DNA from: Zhongshania antarctica
GTDB lineage: Bacteria; Pseudomonadota; Gammaproteobacteria; Pseudomonadales; Spongiibacteraceae
Direction: 5' to 3'
Length of the DNA: 64,000 nt
Assembly (NCBI RefSeq): GCF_014202945.1
Contig: NZ_JACHHW010000004.1
Span: 1-64,000, forward strand
A model generated the notes under the pieces. It was not told the DNA's origin. It was given only the letters and a program-made list of their open reading frames with translations, and made no database searches. Shown one piece after another: positions 8,384 to 17,847 of the stretch (positions are counted from its first letter, which is position 1; every line of letters begins with the position of its first letter). Both the position numbers and the translations under genes were made by a program.

Positions 8384-9517
8384 CTAGTTAATTAGGTTTT
8401 TAATGGTTTCGTTAACGATCTCGCCGCCGTGGGTAATCACACAGCCTTGGAGAATATCGTTTTCCATGTCGATAACCATTTTCTTGTCATCGCCGTTCCA
8501 GCCTTCATCAACGAGGTTGAAGAGGTTGGATGAGTACATTTGGCTCGCGTCGCGGCAGACAAAGTTAGACCAATTGCCGTCGCCAATAATAGTAACGCCG
8601 TCAACAACCACGGTTTTGCCAGCTACGGAGCCTTCGACGTTACCGCCGCTCTCCGCTGCCATGTCGACAATGACAGAGCCTGGCTTCATGCCCTTTATCA
8701 TGTCGCTGGTTATCAGTACTGGCGGTTTGCGACCAAATAGCTGGGCGGTGGTGATAACAATATCGGACTCAGCAATTTGCTTCTTCTGGCCTTCTAACTG
8801 AAGTTTCATTTGCTCCTCAGTTAGGGCTACCGCGTAGCCATCTTTGGTTTGCCCTGTTTCGCCTAAGTCGATTTCGAGGAACTTGCCGCCGAGTGAGCGC
8901 ACTTGCTCAGCGACGACCGAGCGGGTGTCAAAAGCAACAACCTTCGAGCCGAGGCGCTTTGCGGTAGCAATAGCCTGTAGACCGGCAACACCCGCGCCAA
9001 TGATAAACGTCGTTGACGGCTTTAGGGTGCCGGCAGGGGTCATCATCATTGGAAGGATGCGTGGTAATTTAGTGGTGGCGAGTAATACCATCACGTAGCC
9101 TGCCAAGCTGGCTTGGGAGCTTAGTGCATCCATTTTCTGTGAGCGCGTGCTGCGTGGAATCATTTCCATGCTGATCGCGCTAACACCCTGGTCGCGGAAG
9201 GCCTTAATTAGCGAATGTTCATTAAACGGATCCAAATAGCTGATATGAATGCAGCCGGCTTTCATTTGGCCGATTTCATCTATACTAGGTTTGTTGATCC
9301 GCAGAATGATATCTGCTGAGGCGAGGATGGCCTGACGATCACTGCTGACAGTGGCGCCGGCGTCGGTGTATTCCTGGTCGCTGAAGCCACTGCCTAAGCC
9401 TAGGCCCGCTTCAACTTGCAGTGTCGCGCCGGCCCGTACTAGCTTTTTGGCATCTGTCGGAATGATCGCTACCCGGTTTTCATCGGTAGCGAGTTCTTTT
9501 GGGATTCCTATGAGCAT
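8384..9517 (-). CDS. pntAa: NAD(P) transhydrogenase subunit alpha part 1
   Basis: A 377-residue soluble NAD(H)-binding domain I of transhydrogenase, related to alanine dehydrogenase. The N-terminal MLIGIPKE motif and the dinucleotide-binding stretch (IGAGVAGLQAIATAKRLGS, about 171-189) are clear. The mobile loop with SQAS and the ALTEEQMKLQ region fit the split-alpha subfamily rather than the fused PntA, since no membrane helices follow. The start at 9517 has only a weak AAAG site. It is the first gene of the pntAa-pntAb-pntB operon. Confidence 0.96.
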   Translation of the reverse strand: MLIGIPKELATDENRVAIIPTDAKKLVRAGATLQVEAGLGLGSGFSDQEYTDAGATVSSDRQAILASADIILRINKPSIDEIGQMKAGCIHISYLDPFNEHSLIKAFRDQGVSAISMEMIPRSTRSQKMDALSSQASLAGYVMVLLATTKLPRILPMMMTPAGTLKPSTTFIIGAGVAGLQAIATAKRLGSKVVAFDTRSVVAEQVRSLGGKFLEIDLGETGQTKDGYAVALTEEQMKLQLEGQKKQIAESDIVITTAQLFGRKPPVLITSDMIKGMKPGSVIVDMAAESGGNVEGSVAGKTVVVDGVTIIGDGNWSNFVCRDASQMYSSNLFNLVDEGWNGDDKKMVIDMENDILQGCVITHGGEIVNETIKNLIN

Positions 9518-9924
9518 CTTTGTAGATCCATTGTGGTTAACTGTTTTGTTATCGGGTAAACGACCTAGGATATTACAACTGGCCGCGATATGCGATAAAT
9601 GTGTGTTCTGCAGGCGGTATCTATTTCAGGTAAAAGCGCGATAAATTAAGATGATAGCGCCATGCTTCGTGGTTATGGACGGCTGTTTTTCGGGTGTATG
9701 GTAGGAATCCTGGGGGGCGAAAATTGGGCAAAAGTGCCTTGATGGAATTTGAATATTTAATGGTATTAGGCAGATATACCTATGGTGGCGCGGCGCGCTA
9801 CGCCGATAAACTGGTCTTTATGCTGCCAACGCCGAGCTTAGTGCTTGAATATTAGGAAAATACGAGTATGCCAGGATGGTTGTAAACAACGTTAAAAACA
9901 CGATTTTACGAAAATGGCTGGCAA
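9518..9924. other. Intergenic region between divergent pntAa and a sensor kinase
   Basis: This 407-base gap should hold the promoters of the pnt operon and the downstream kinase. The only coding possibility I see is a 37-codon frame on the + strand (9742-9855), which has no ribosome site and no recognisable product. I see no RNA gene or clear operator. Confidence 0.5.
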
Positions 9925-12288
9925 ATGTTTAAACAAGGCTTTCTAGGGATAGTGCTGGTTGCAGTGCTGTATTTAATTGCCGGAAAGCTCGCACTTTTGC
10001 TGGCAATTCCTCCAGGTTATGCAACAGCAATTTGGCCTGCAGCCGGTCTCGCATTGGCTTTGTTGTTATTCAATGGTTACCACCTTTGGCCCGGCGTCCT
10101 GCTAGGTTCCTTTTTTGTCAATATTGATCTCGCTGGCTTTCAGAGTGAGGCTTGGGAAGAATTTTATCCCACGCTATGGCTTCCTCTTGTTGTTAGCATT
10201 GGCGCTAGCGTGCAAGCCGTTGTCGGGGTTTGGCTGCTGCGGCGTTTTGTTGGCTATCCCGCTGAGTTAGACACGGTTCAGTCTGTTTGGCGTTTTATTT
10301 TATACGGCTGTGGCATCGGTTGTATTCCTGGGGCAACAGTGGGGGCGTCGGCACTTTGGCTCACGGGGAAGCTCGCGACTGAGAATTATTGGTTTAACTG
10401 GTTCACCTGGTGGGTTGGTGATGGTCTGGGGGTCATGATATTCGCCACCCTGATGTTTGTTTTTTATGCGCAGCCCCGGGAGGTTTGGCGTAGTCGTAGC
10501 AGAATTTTACCCGCAGTTTTGCTCGGCGCGACGTTTGTTATTGTCAGCTTGTATGTTACTGCAAGTCGTTGGGAACTCGGTAGACAGCAAGCCGATTTTA
10601 ATGGTCGCAGTGAGCAGGTGTTTCAGCGCGCGCAATCGGTAATTGATGCGCATTTGGCTACCTTGTATTCGGTCCAAGGTTTGTTTGCAGCGTCTAAAGA
10701 GGTGACTCAAGCCGATTTTCGTGTGTTTGCAGACGGAATTTTGGCGCGGAATCCGGGTTTTCAGGCCGTAGCTTGGAATGTCAGGGTTGCGGGTGAGGGT
10801 CGCCAGTTGCTGGAGTCTCAGATGAGCGCTGAAATGCAGGCGCCCGTATTTATAACGCGGCGAGATGATAATGGTGAGTTGGTTCTTCAAGAAAAACACG
10901 ACGATTACGTTGTTATTCGCTACATTGAACCTTTGAACAAAAATTTAAGTGCTTTGGCCTATGATATTGGTTCGGCAGACCTTCCGCGTAAAGCTTTATT
11001 GCGTGCTGCGGATACTCGAGCGCCCGCGGTAACCGACCCCATTCGCCTTGTGCAAGAGAGCGGCAATCAGCAGGGTGTTGTTATTTACCTGCCGGTGAAT
11101 ATGTCTGCTAAAGGTGGCGATGATGTGCTGGCGGGTTATGTGTCTGGCGTATTTCGAGTTAAAGACCTTATGGGCTTTTTGCTGACGCCAGATTTTTTAC
11201 AGGGGGTGTCAGTGTCGGTTTTTGATGCCGCGGGGGGCGCCCTTTATCGTAGTGATAGCAATGACCCGCTGGGCCGAGGCGCATTGTTTGTTGAACGCAG
11301 AGTTTTGCGCGTTGCCGATCAAGAGTGGCTGTTCCAAGCAGACGCTAATCAGTCGTTTCTTGTCGGTACGCGGTCGGTGGTGCCGTGGGTGATGCTGGCA
11401 GCTGGTTTGCTGTTTACTGGTTTGCTAGGTATGTCGTTTTTGGTGCTAACGGGCCAAAAGCACCGATCTGAAGTGGTGGGTGATGAGCTTAAGTTCATGC
11501 TCGCCCAGTTGCAGGAGACCCAAGAGCACTTAGTTGAGGCGGAAAAAATGGCATCCTTGGGCGGCTTAGTGGCTGGGTTCGCCCACGAATTAAATACGCC
11601 GCTTGGCATCGCTATTACCGCTGAATCGACGCTGTCTGCAGATTTGCGGCGCTTGCATGAAATACTCCCGGCACAGAGTGAGCCGTCTATTGAGCTCTCT
11701 GAGTTACTGCAGCGTTTGCAAGAAGCGTCGCGCATTGTACTGGCTAATATACAGCGAGCCGGGAGCTTGATAAGTAGTTTTAAACAGGTGTCTGTAGATC
11801 AAGCGACGGCGGAGACCCGAGATATTAATTTATACGAATATCTAAGTGATGTGTTTGTGCACCTGTCGCCGAGTTATCGGCGTAGCGGCCACGAGGTGGT
11901 ATTGGACTGCCCGCGGACAATATCCTTGCGTACTGTGCCGGGAGGCTTAGCGCAGGTGGTTATTAATTTATTAAATAATAGTTTGATACATGCATTTTCT
12001 GAGGGTGAGCACGGCCGGATTTCCCTGACGGTTAGTCAGCATGAATCGGGTGTTAATTTGGTGTTTAGCGATAATGGTATCGGGATGGCGGCTGAGCATG
12101 CAAAGCAGGTTTTTGAGCCTTTTTTTACGACTCGCCGTGGATCTGGTGGTACCGGTTTGGGTTTGCACCTCGTCTACAATATTGTCCGGCAGCAATTGCA
12201 GGGGCAGATTAAGGTCAGTACGCAGATGGGGAGCGGGATGCATTTTGATATCGCGCTGCCGTTAGCGATCAATAAGTTTGTTGCGTAA
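9925..12288 (+). CDS. Orphan MASE1-CHASE sensor histidine kinase
   Basis: A 787-residue hybrid sensor. The N-terminal part (about 1-200) is a multi-helix MASE1 membrane domain with the characteristic GKLALLL...WPAAGLALALLL pattern and a WWVGDGLGV loop. A periplasmic CHASE domain follows (about 225-430), then another membrane helix (about 488-512). A short coiled coil leads to HisKA with H554 in AHELNTPLG, then HATPase with a DNGIGM box and GGTGLGLHLVYNIV. No receiver gene adjoins it. Its catalytic core closely resembles that of the kinase at 50471-52045, so it may talk to the receivers of that operon; this is inference. CHASE domains bind small ligands; which one here is unknown. Confidence 0.9.
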   Translation: MFKQGFLGIVLVAVLYLIAGKLALLLAIPPGYATAIWPAAGLALALLLFNGYHLWPGVLLGSFFVNIDLAGFQSEAWEEFYPTLWLPLVVSIGASVQAVVGVWLLRRFVGYPAELDTVQSVWRFILYGCGIGCIPGATVGASALWLTGKLATENYWFNWFTWWVGDGLGVMIFATLMFVFYAQPREVWRSRSRILPAVLLGATFVIVSLYVTASRWELGRQQADFNGRSEQVFQRAQSVIDAHLATLYSVQGLFAASKEVTQADFRVFADGILARNPGFQAVAWNVRVAGEGRQLLESQMSAEMQAPVFITRRDDNGELVLQEKHDDYVVIRYIEPLNKNLSALAYDIGSADLPRKALLRAADTRAPAVTDPIRLVQESGNQQGVVIYLPVNMSAKGGDDVLAGYVSGVFRVKDLMGFLLTPDFLQGVSVSVFDAAGGALYRSDSNDPLGRGALFVERRVLRVADQEWLFQADANQSFLVGTRSVVPWVMLAAGLLFTGLLGMSFLVLTGQKHRSEVVGDELKFMLAQLQETQEHLVEAEKMASLGGLVAGFAHELNTPLGIAITAESTLSADLRRLHEILPAQSEPSIELSELLQRLQEASRIVLANIQRAGSLISSFKQVSVDQATAETRDINLYEYLSDVFVHLSPSYRRSGHEVVLDCPRTISLRTVPGGLAQVVINLLNNSLIHAFSEGEHGRISLTVSQHESGVNLVFSDNGIGMAAEHAKQVFEPFFTTRRGSGGTGLGLHLVYNIVRQQLQGQIKVSTQMGSGMHFDIALPLAINKFVA

Positions 12289-12330
12289 TGATTGCTGACC
12301 TCTGGCGTTGCTGCCGCTGTATTGTGGTGA

Positions 12331-12951
12331 TTATTTAGCTGCTGGTCTAAGCCCTTTTAGGACCAAGTCCATAGAGGCGGCAACATCGTCGGGGCTAATG
12401 CCGGGGGGCGGGCTGCTGAGGTGCTGATGAAAAAGGCCCGTAATATGAGAGCGGATATGATTGGTAATGCATTCGGGGCGGAGTTCAGATGTCACTAAGC
12501 CAGCCGTTTGCGCCTTTTCAATAAACCGCTGAATGTGCGCAAAGCTAATTTGTCGATTGCGTTCAATATGGGCGTTTAGGAGCGCTGTTTCGTCGCTGAG
12601 AGCGTAGCGCAGAATAAAGCGAGTAATTTGCGCTGCTGCCGGAGTGTTGTAGGTTCGGCTAAAGGCATCTACGACAACTTGTTTTAAGGTGTCTAGTGAG
12701 GGGGTGTCAGTCTCAGCTGTGTTGAGGGCTTCCATCGCCGCTTCAGTTGGTGCACTGACGCGGTCAATCATGGCGGCTATTAATGATTCTTTATCACTGA
12801 AGTGCCAATAAATCGCTCCTCGGGTTACGCCCGCTGATGAGGCGATGTCATCGAGCCGGGTTCTGCTAATACCTTGCTTGGCAAAGAGGTCCGCGGCGGC
12901 GTCTAATATGGAGCAGCGGGTAATTTCGGCGTCAGCCTTGGAGCGTCTCAT
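12331..12951 (-). CDS. TetR/AcrR-family repressor of efflux operon
   Basis: A 206-residue TetR-family regulator. The N-terminal helix-turn-helix (about 25-50) reads AKQGISRTRLDDIASSAGVTRGAIYWHF, close to AcrR, TtgR and NalC-type efflux repressors (quoted segment split here by position: 24-51). The C-terminal ligand domain is divergent, as usual. It is transcribed away from an RND efflux operon, and the gap between them contains a perfect inverted repeat whose core matches the known AcrR operator pattern. It therefore most likely represses both itself and the pump, with pump substrates as inducers. Confidence 0.92.
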   Translation of the reverse strand: MRRSKADAEITRCSILDAAADLFAKQGISRTRLDDIASSAGVTRGAIYWHFSDKESLIAAMIDRVSAPTEAAMEALNTAETDTPSLDTLKQVVVDAFSRTYNTPAAAQITRFILRYALSDETALLNAHIERNRQISFAHIQRFIEKAQTAGLVTSELRPECITNHIRSHITGLFHQHLSSPPPGISPDDVAASMDLVLKGLRPAAK

Positions 12952-12979
12952 GGCATTTTATATTCTTAGAAGTTTTTAG

Positions 12980-13025
12980 TTCAAGCACTTTACATACATG
13001 CGGGTATGTATGTAAAGTGCTTGAA
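12980..13025. promoter_or_regulatory. Perfect 20-bp inverted repeat: AcrR-type operator
   Basis: Two perfect 20-bp arms (12980-12999 and 13006-13025) flank a 6-base spacer. The core at 12991-13014 is TACATACAT-N6-ATGTATGTA, the same half-sites and spacing as the published E. coli AcrR operator. It sits exactly between the TetR-family gene and the RND operon. A TTTACA -35-like hexamer lies inside the left arm and its mirror image inside the right arm, so repressor binding would block promoters in both directions. The extra arm length beyond the TetR core could also form a hairpin in RNA. Confidence 0.93.
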
Positions 13026-13054
13026 TTATGGGAAGTCTCCGTCAGAGGTTGCAG

Positions 13055-14242
13055 ATGGTATTTGGTATTCAGTTCACCCCTCGTTCCTTAATGCCTGTGT
13101 TTGCGCTGCTGGCGGCGATATTTGCGGTGAGTGGCTGCGATGATCAGCCGCAAGCTGCGCTAGAGCGGCCTGCTGTTACAGTGAATGTGCTGCGGGCAGA
13201 AGCGCACGCGGTGCCTATTGGTGGCTTGTATCCCGGTCGCGCAATGGGCTCTAAGGAAGTGCAGATACGAGCGCGAGTTGAGGGAATCTTACTGCGTCGA
13301 ACATATACTGAAGGCCAGGCAGTGAAAGCCGGGCAGTTATTGTTTCAAATTGACTCTGCACCCTTTCAGGTGGCGCTTAATCGCAGCAAAGCGCAGTTGG
13401 CGCAGGCTAATGCAGGGCTATCGGCGGCGGCGCGGCGCTGGGAACGTGCTGGCGAGCTTATTAAGACCAATGCTATTAGTCGTCGTGAGCGCGATGACGC
13501 GGAGTCTGATCTAAATTTTGCAAAGGCGGCAGTGCAGCTTGCTGAAGCAGAGGTTGAGGCTGCGCAGATCAACTTGGATTACACTCAGGTGCGGGCGCCG
13601 ATTGCAGGTATGACGAGCCGTGAACAGCTATCAGAAGGCAGTCTCGTCGGGCCAGGGAATAGTTTACTCACTGAAATAACGCAGCTAGACCCGATACTCG
13701 TCAATGTTTCACTGCCAGATAAGCTGATGCTCAGTATTCGCCGAATGATTGAGCGTGGTGAAGTCGAGTTTGCCGAAGGCAAGCGCGAGGTGGAAATTAT
13801 TCTTGGGCCAGATGATACCTATCCGTATCTTGGGCATGTTGATTTTACCGAAAGCGCAATAGATAAAATGACGGGTACGGTTCAATTGCGGGCTACCGTA
13901 CCCAATCCCGATAGCAGTTTGTTGCCGGGTCAATTTTTGCGGGTGCGGTTGCACGGTTTGGTTAGTCTGCGATCTATTGTTGTACCCGCACGAGCTATTA
14001 TGCAGAGCGCTCAGGGTATTTATGTGTATCGTGTTGATAAGGATAATCGCGCGGAAATCGTAAATGTGACGCTGGGTTTGGAGTCAGAAGAAGGCGTCAT
14101 CATTGAATCCGGTTTAAGTGTTGCGGATCTCGTTGTTGTTGACGGCGTATCGAGGGTGCAGGCTGGTACATTGTTAGCGCCAACCGAAATAGTCGCTGAG
14201 GGCTCTGCCGACGCGCTTACTGTGGAGGGTAAAGCCCAGTGA
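13055..14242 (+). CDS. RND efflux periplasmic adaptor (membrane fusion) lipoprotein
   Basis: Periplasmic adaptor of an AcrA/MexA-type tripartite pump, 395 residues from this start. The signal peptide ends in a lipobox (AVSGC), so it is probably lipid-anchored to the inner membrane. Biotinyl-lipoyl halves flank an alpha-helical hairpin (roughly residues 90-170 with the RWERAGELIKTNAISRRE region), followed by beta-barrel and membrane-proximal domains. The ATG at 13055 is chosen because AGAGG lies 6 bases upstream; an in-frame ATG at 13028 abuts the operator repeat and has no ribosome site. The stop overlaps the RND transporter start by 4 bases. No outer-membrane channel gene is adjacent. Confidence 0.92.
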   Translation: MVFGIQFTPRSLMPVFALLAAIFAVSGCDDQPQAALERPAVTVNVLRAEAHAVPIGGLYPGRAMGSKEVQIRARVEGILLRRTYTEGQAVKAGQLLFQIDSAPFQVALNRSKAQLAQANAGLSAAARRWERAGELIKTNAISRRERDDAESDLNFAKAAVQLAEAEVEAAQINLDYTQVRAPIAGMTSREQLSEGSLVGPGNSLLTEITQLDPILVNVSLPDKLMLSIRRMIERGEVEFAEGKREVEIILGPDDTYPYLGHVDFTESAIDKMTGTVQLRATVPNPDSSLLPGQFLRVRLHGLVSLRSIVVPARAIMQSAQGIYVYRVDKDNRAEIVNVTLGLESEEGVIIESGLSVADLVVVDGVSRVQAGTLLAPTEIVAEGSADALTVEGKAQ

Positions 14243-17200
14243 GTGCGCGCTTTTTTATAGACCGGCCGGTATTGTCGATTGTTTTGTCCTTAATGATTTT
14301 ATTGGCCGGTGCCACCGCAATGGGGCGTTTGCCTATTGCCTTGTATCCAGAGTTTTTGCCACCAGAAATAGTTGTTACGGCAAGTTACCCCGGTGCTAAT
14401 GCTGAAACCTTAGCTGAAACCGTCGCGGCGCCGCTAGAGCAGCAAATTAATGGTGTAGACGGCATGCTGTATATGTCTACACAGGCGTCGAGTTCAGGTG
14501 TGGTGAGTATCAGCGTTGTTTTTGCCACCGGTACCGACCCCGATCAGGCCGCGATTAACGTTAGTAATCGCGTTGCCGTTGCCGAGAACCGGTTGCCAGA
14601 GGCGGTAAAGCGATTAGGTATTCAGGTCAGTAAGCGGTCGACCAGTATTTTGATGATCTACGCGCTAACCTCAGATAACCCCCAGTACGATGCAATTTAC
14701 CTGAGTAATTACGCATTATTAAATATCGTCGACGAGCTGCGCCGATTGCCCGGTATTGGCGATGCGCGCTTATTGGGCGCCAAAGACTATTCGATGCGAA
14801 TTTGGTTGCAGCCAGATCGTTTGGCTGAATTCGCCCTAACACCCGCCGATGTGGCGCGGGCGGTGAGCGAGCAAAACGCCAATTTTGCCGCTGGTAAATT
14901 TGCGGCTGAGCCCATGGTGAAGGAAGCGCCGTTTACTTACACCGTGACCACGCAGGGGCGGTTAGCGACGGTGGCGGAATTTGAGCACATCATTTTACGG
15001 TCAAGTAATTCTGGTGCCACGCTTCGTTTAGGTGACGTGGCGCGGGTGGAATTAGGGGCTAAAGACTACGCGTTTCAAGGGGCCTTTAATGGCCAACCGG
15101 CAGTTCCTGTTGCTATGTACCTGCAGCCTGGTGCGAATGCATTAGAAACGGGGGCTGAGGCGCAGGCGGTGCTAGCGGCAGTGCGGGAGAAACTGCCAGA
15201 GGGTGTTAATCTCGATCTCGCTTTTGATACGACGGTATTTGTCGAACACTCAATTAAAGAAGTGGTAGCAACATTTTTTGAAGCTCTGCTGCTGGTAGTG
15301 CTCGTCATGTTTTTGTTTCTGCAAAATGTGCGCGCAACAATTATTCCTCTGCTGGCGATTCCGGTATCGATCATAGGCACGTTTGCCGGTCTTTATATTG
15401 TTGGTTTTTCGATTAATTTGCTGACGCTATTCGGTCTTATTCTTGCCATCGGCATTGTAGTAGATGACGCTATTATCGTTATTGAAAATGTTGAGCGCAT
15501 CATGGAAGAGCAGCATGTCGATGCCAATACTGCAGTCAAACGGGCAATGGAGGAGGTGTCTGGACCTCTAATTGCTATTGTATTGGTGCTTTGCGCTGTA
15601 TTCCTCCCCGTTGTTTTTATGGACGGTCTTACCGGTGAGATGTACCGGCAATTCGCGGTTTCTATTTCGGTTTCCGTTATTTTATCGGGTATTGTTGCGT
15701 TAACACTGACCCCAGCATTGTGCTCTATGATGCTAAAAACCAAAGATCACAAACCGGCGGAACGTGGCTTTTTGGGTGGGTTTAACCGCGGGTTTAACGG
15801 CCTTCGCAACGGCTATGTATCGGCAACCAGCTGGGTGCTTAATCACCGAATATTGGGCTTGTTGATGTTTTCCGTCCTTATCGCTTCAACGTGGTTTTTG
15901 TTTCAAACTGTCCCGAAAGGTTTGGTGCCAGCAGAAGACCAAGGCTACGTCGTTATGGTGTACAAAACGCCGCCGGCAGCGTCGCTGTCACGTACGGTGG
16001 CGGTAACCGACCCGATGAATCAGCGCATTCTTAAGGAAGATGAAGTCAAAGGTGTGATGACATTTGCCGGCTTTGATATTTTGTCGTCTGCTCAGAAAAC
16101 CAACGCGGGCGTGTCGTTTGTTATGCTCAAAGATTGGTCTGAACGGCCAGAGGCGGCGCAAAGCTCTGTCGCAGTGGCGCAGCGCTTGCCACGCTTGGGT
16201 CACGACTTGCTGGATGGTGTGATGTTTGCGTTTAACCCGCCGCCAATTATTGGTTTAAGTACGACCGGTGGCTTTGAGTTGTATGTGCAAAACCGTGGCG
16301 ACAGTGATATGACGATCATGGCTGAGGAGTTAAATCGCTTTATTCAAAAAGCCAATGAGCAGCCGGAACTTCAGGGGGTGTACAGTACTTTCGATATTAA
16401 TACCCCACAGTATCGCCTGTTTTTAGATAGAGAAAAAGCGCTGAGTCTTGGCGTGCCGGTCGCCGATGTGTTCAGTACAATGCAGGCGACGTTTGGTAGC
16501 TTGTACGTAAATGACTTCACATTATTTGGTCGTAGTTTTCAGGTAAACCTGCAATCCGAAGAGGACTTTCGCGGCAGTCCGGAAGATTTAAGCAAAGTAT
16601 TTGTGCGCTCGGTGAGTGGTAATCTGGTTTCCTTGCGAACATTGTTGCGTGTCGAGCGGATTGTTGGCCCTGATGCGGTGAGCAGATTTAACGGTTTTCC
16701 GGCTGCCAAGGTGTTGGGTAATCCCGCGCAAGGTTACAGTTCCGGTGATGCTATTGCGGCGCTAGATCGCGTTGCGGCTGATATTCTGGGGCGTAATTTC
16801 ACCTTGGGGTGGGTGGGGAGCTCCTATCAAGAGAAGGCTTCTGGCGGCTCTGGTGGCCAGGCATTTGTTTTAGCGGTGTTGATGGTGTTCCTTATTCTCG
16901 CTGCGCAGTACGAGCGTTGGATGGTTCCTGCGGCGGTTATTTTGGCGGTACCTTTTGCGATATTAGGCGCAATTGCCGCAACGTGGATGCGAGGTCTGGA
17001 AAATGATATTTATTTCCAAATTGGCTTGGTGTGCTTGATCGGTTTGGCGAGTAAAAATGCCATTTTGATCGTGGAATTTGCGATGCAAAAGCAGCGTCAA
17101 GGTATGTCGCTCGCTGACGCTGCGGTAGATGCAATTCGCTTGCGTTTTCGTCCCATTGTAATGACGTCTTTAGCCTTTACGCTCGGCTGCTTGCCATTAG

Positions 17201-17355
17201 CACTGGCCAGTGGTGCCGGGGCGGGGAGTCGCGTTTCACTCGGTACGGGGGTTATCGGAGGTATGTTAGTGGCCACGTTTGTGGCGACGATATTTGTGCC
17301 TTTGTTTTACGTTTTGTTTGCTGGTCTAGGTGAGAAGTTCAAGCGCGCCAAATAA
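14239..17355 (+). CDS. RND efflux transporter, AcrB/MexB type
   Basis: A 1038-residue inner-membrane proton-driven multidrug exporter of the HAE-1 family. N-terminal FFIDRPVLSIVLS, the PGANAETLAETVAAPLEQQI porter motif and the TM4 proton-relay pair in VVDDAIIVIENVERI are all visible, as are the repeated 12-helix layout and two large periplasmic porter regions. Its start overlaps the adaptor stop, so the two proteins are made together. The operon ends here without an outer-membrane factor, so the pump must use a TolC/OprM-like channel coded elsewhere. Regulation is presumably by the divergent TetR-family repressor. The substrate cannot be told from sequence. Confidence 0.96.
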   Translation: MSARFFIDRPVLSIVLSLMILLAGATAMGRLPIALYPEFLPPEIVVTASYPGANAETLAETVAAPLEQQINGVDGMLYMSTQASSSGVVSISVVFATGTDPDQAAINVSNRVAVAENRLPEAVKRLGIQVSKRSTSILMIYALTSDNPQYDAIYLSNYALLNIVDELRRLPGIGDARLLGAKDYSMRIWLQPDRLAEFALTPADVARAVSEQNANFAAGKFAAEPMVKEAPFTYTVTTQGRLATVAEFEHIILRSSNSGATLRLGDVARVELGAKDYAFQGAFNGQPAVPVAMYLQPGANALETGAEAQAVLAAVREKLPEGVNLDLAFDTTVFVEHSIKEVVATFFEALLLVVLVMFLFLQNVRATIIPLLAIPVSIIGTFAGLYIVGFSINLLTLFGLILAIGIVVDDAIIVIENVERIMEEQHVDANTAVKRAMEEVSGPLIAIVLVLCAVFLPVVFMDGLTGEMYRQFAVSISVSVILSGIVALTLTPALCSMMLKTKDHKPAERGFLGGFNRGFNGLRNGYVSATSWVLNHRILGLLMFSVLIASTWFLFQTVPKGLVPAEDQGYVVMVYKTPPAASLSRTVAVTDPMNQRILKEDEVKGVMTFAGFDILSSAQKTNAGVSFVMLKDWSERPEAAQSSVAVAQRLPRLGHDLLDGVMFAFNPPPIIGLSTTGGFELYVQNRGDSDMTIMAEELNRFIQKANEQPELQGVYSTFDINTPQYRLFLDREKALSLGVPVADVFSTMQATFGSLYVNDFTLFGRSFQVNLQSEEDFRGSPEDLSKVFVRSVSGNLVSLRTLLRVERIVGPDAVSRFNGFPAAKVLGNPAQGYSSGDAIAALDRVAADILGRNFTLGWVGSSYQEKASGGSGGQAFVLAVLMVFLILAAQYERWMVPAAVILAVPFAILGAIAATWMRGLENDIYFQIGLVCLIGLASKNAILIVEFAMQKQRQGMSLADAAVDAIRLRFRPIVMTSLAFTLGCLPLALASGAGAGSRVSLGTGVIGGMLVATFVATIFVPLFYVLFAGLGEKFKRAK

Positions 17356-17405
17356 TAGCGCGCTTCATTGAGTAGGATAAAGGCAGCGATTTTCAGGCTT
17401 ATACC

Positions 17406-17822
17406 CTAGCTGCCTTGCATCCGCGCACTAAAGTCCCAATCTGATTGGCTGGTTATTTTTAAATGAATTGCATACTCATCGGCGCGGCGGCTGAGCAGCC
17501 ATTGCCTTAAGCCCGGTTGACTGTCACCGAGGTAACGGGCGATTAATCTGCTTAATACCACGCCCTCTGAGTCGCTTTTTAAACTTGCTATTGCCTTGCC
17601 ACGCACGCCTTTATAAGGCACAGAGTTAACCGACACTTCAAATGCGCAGTTAGGGTTGGCTTTTAATAAGCGAATAATTTTTGCGGATGCGTGGCTTGCG
17701 CACAGCAATTCACCCTCTTGATAAATAAACCACAGCGAGCAAATCACTGGGAAGCCGTCTTTGTCGATAGCAGCAAGTCGCACGGGGACTAGGCTGTTAT
17801 TTAAAAATTCCGTCGTGTCCAT
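17406..17822 (-). CDS. Pyridoxamine 5'-phosphate oxidase-like flavin-binding protein
   Basis: A 138-residue protein with the split-barrel fold pattern of the PPOX/F420-FMN family: a first strand with PVRLAAIDKDGFPVICSLWF, then a helix containing ASAKIIRLLKANPNCAFEV, and further strands. Such small family members bind FMN, F420 or haem and many are of unknown function. It lies 25 bases downstream of the cvfB-like gene on the same strand and may be cotranscribed with it. The start has only a weak ribosome site. Confidence 0.7.
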   Translation of the reverse strand: MDTTEFLNNSLVPVRLAAIDKDGFPVICSLWFIYQEGELLCASHASAKIIRLLKANPNCAFEVSVNSVPYKGVRGKAIASLKSDSEGVVLSRLIARYLGDSQPGLRQWLLSRRADEYAIHLKITSQSDWDFSARMQGS

Positions 17823-17847
17823 AAGTGTTCCGGTGCTCTTAGATTGC

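Noticed and set aside
9742-9855. A 37-codon open frame in the pntAa-kinase gap.
   Set aside because: No ribosome site and no resemblance to a known protein; length is within chance.
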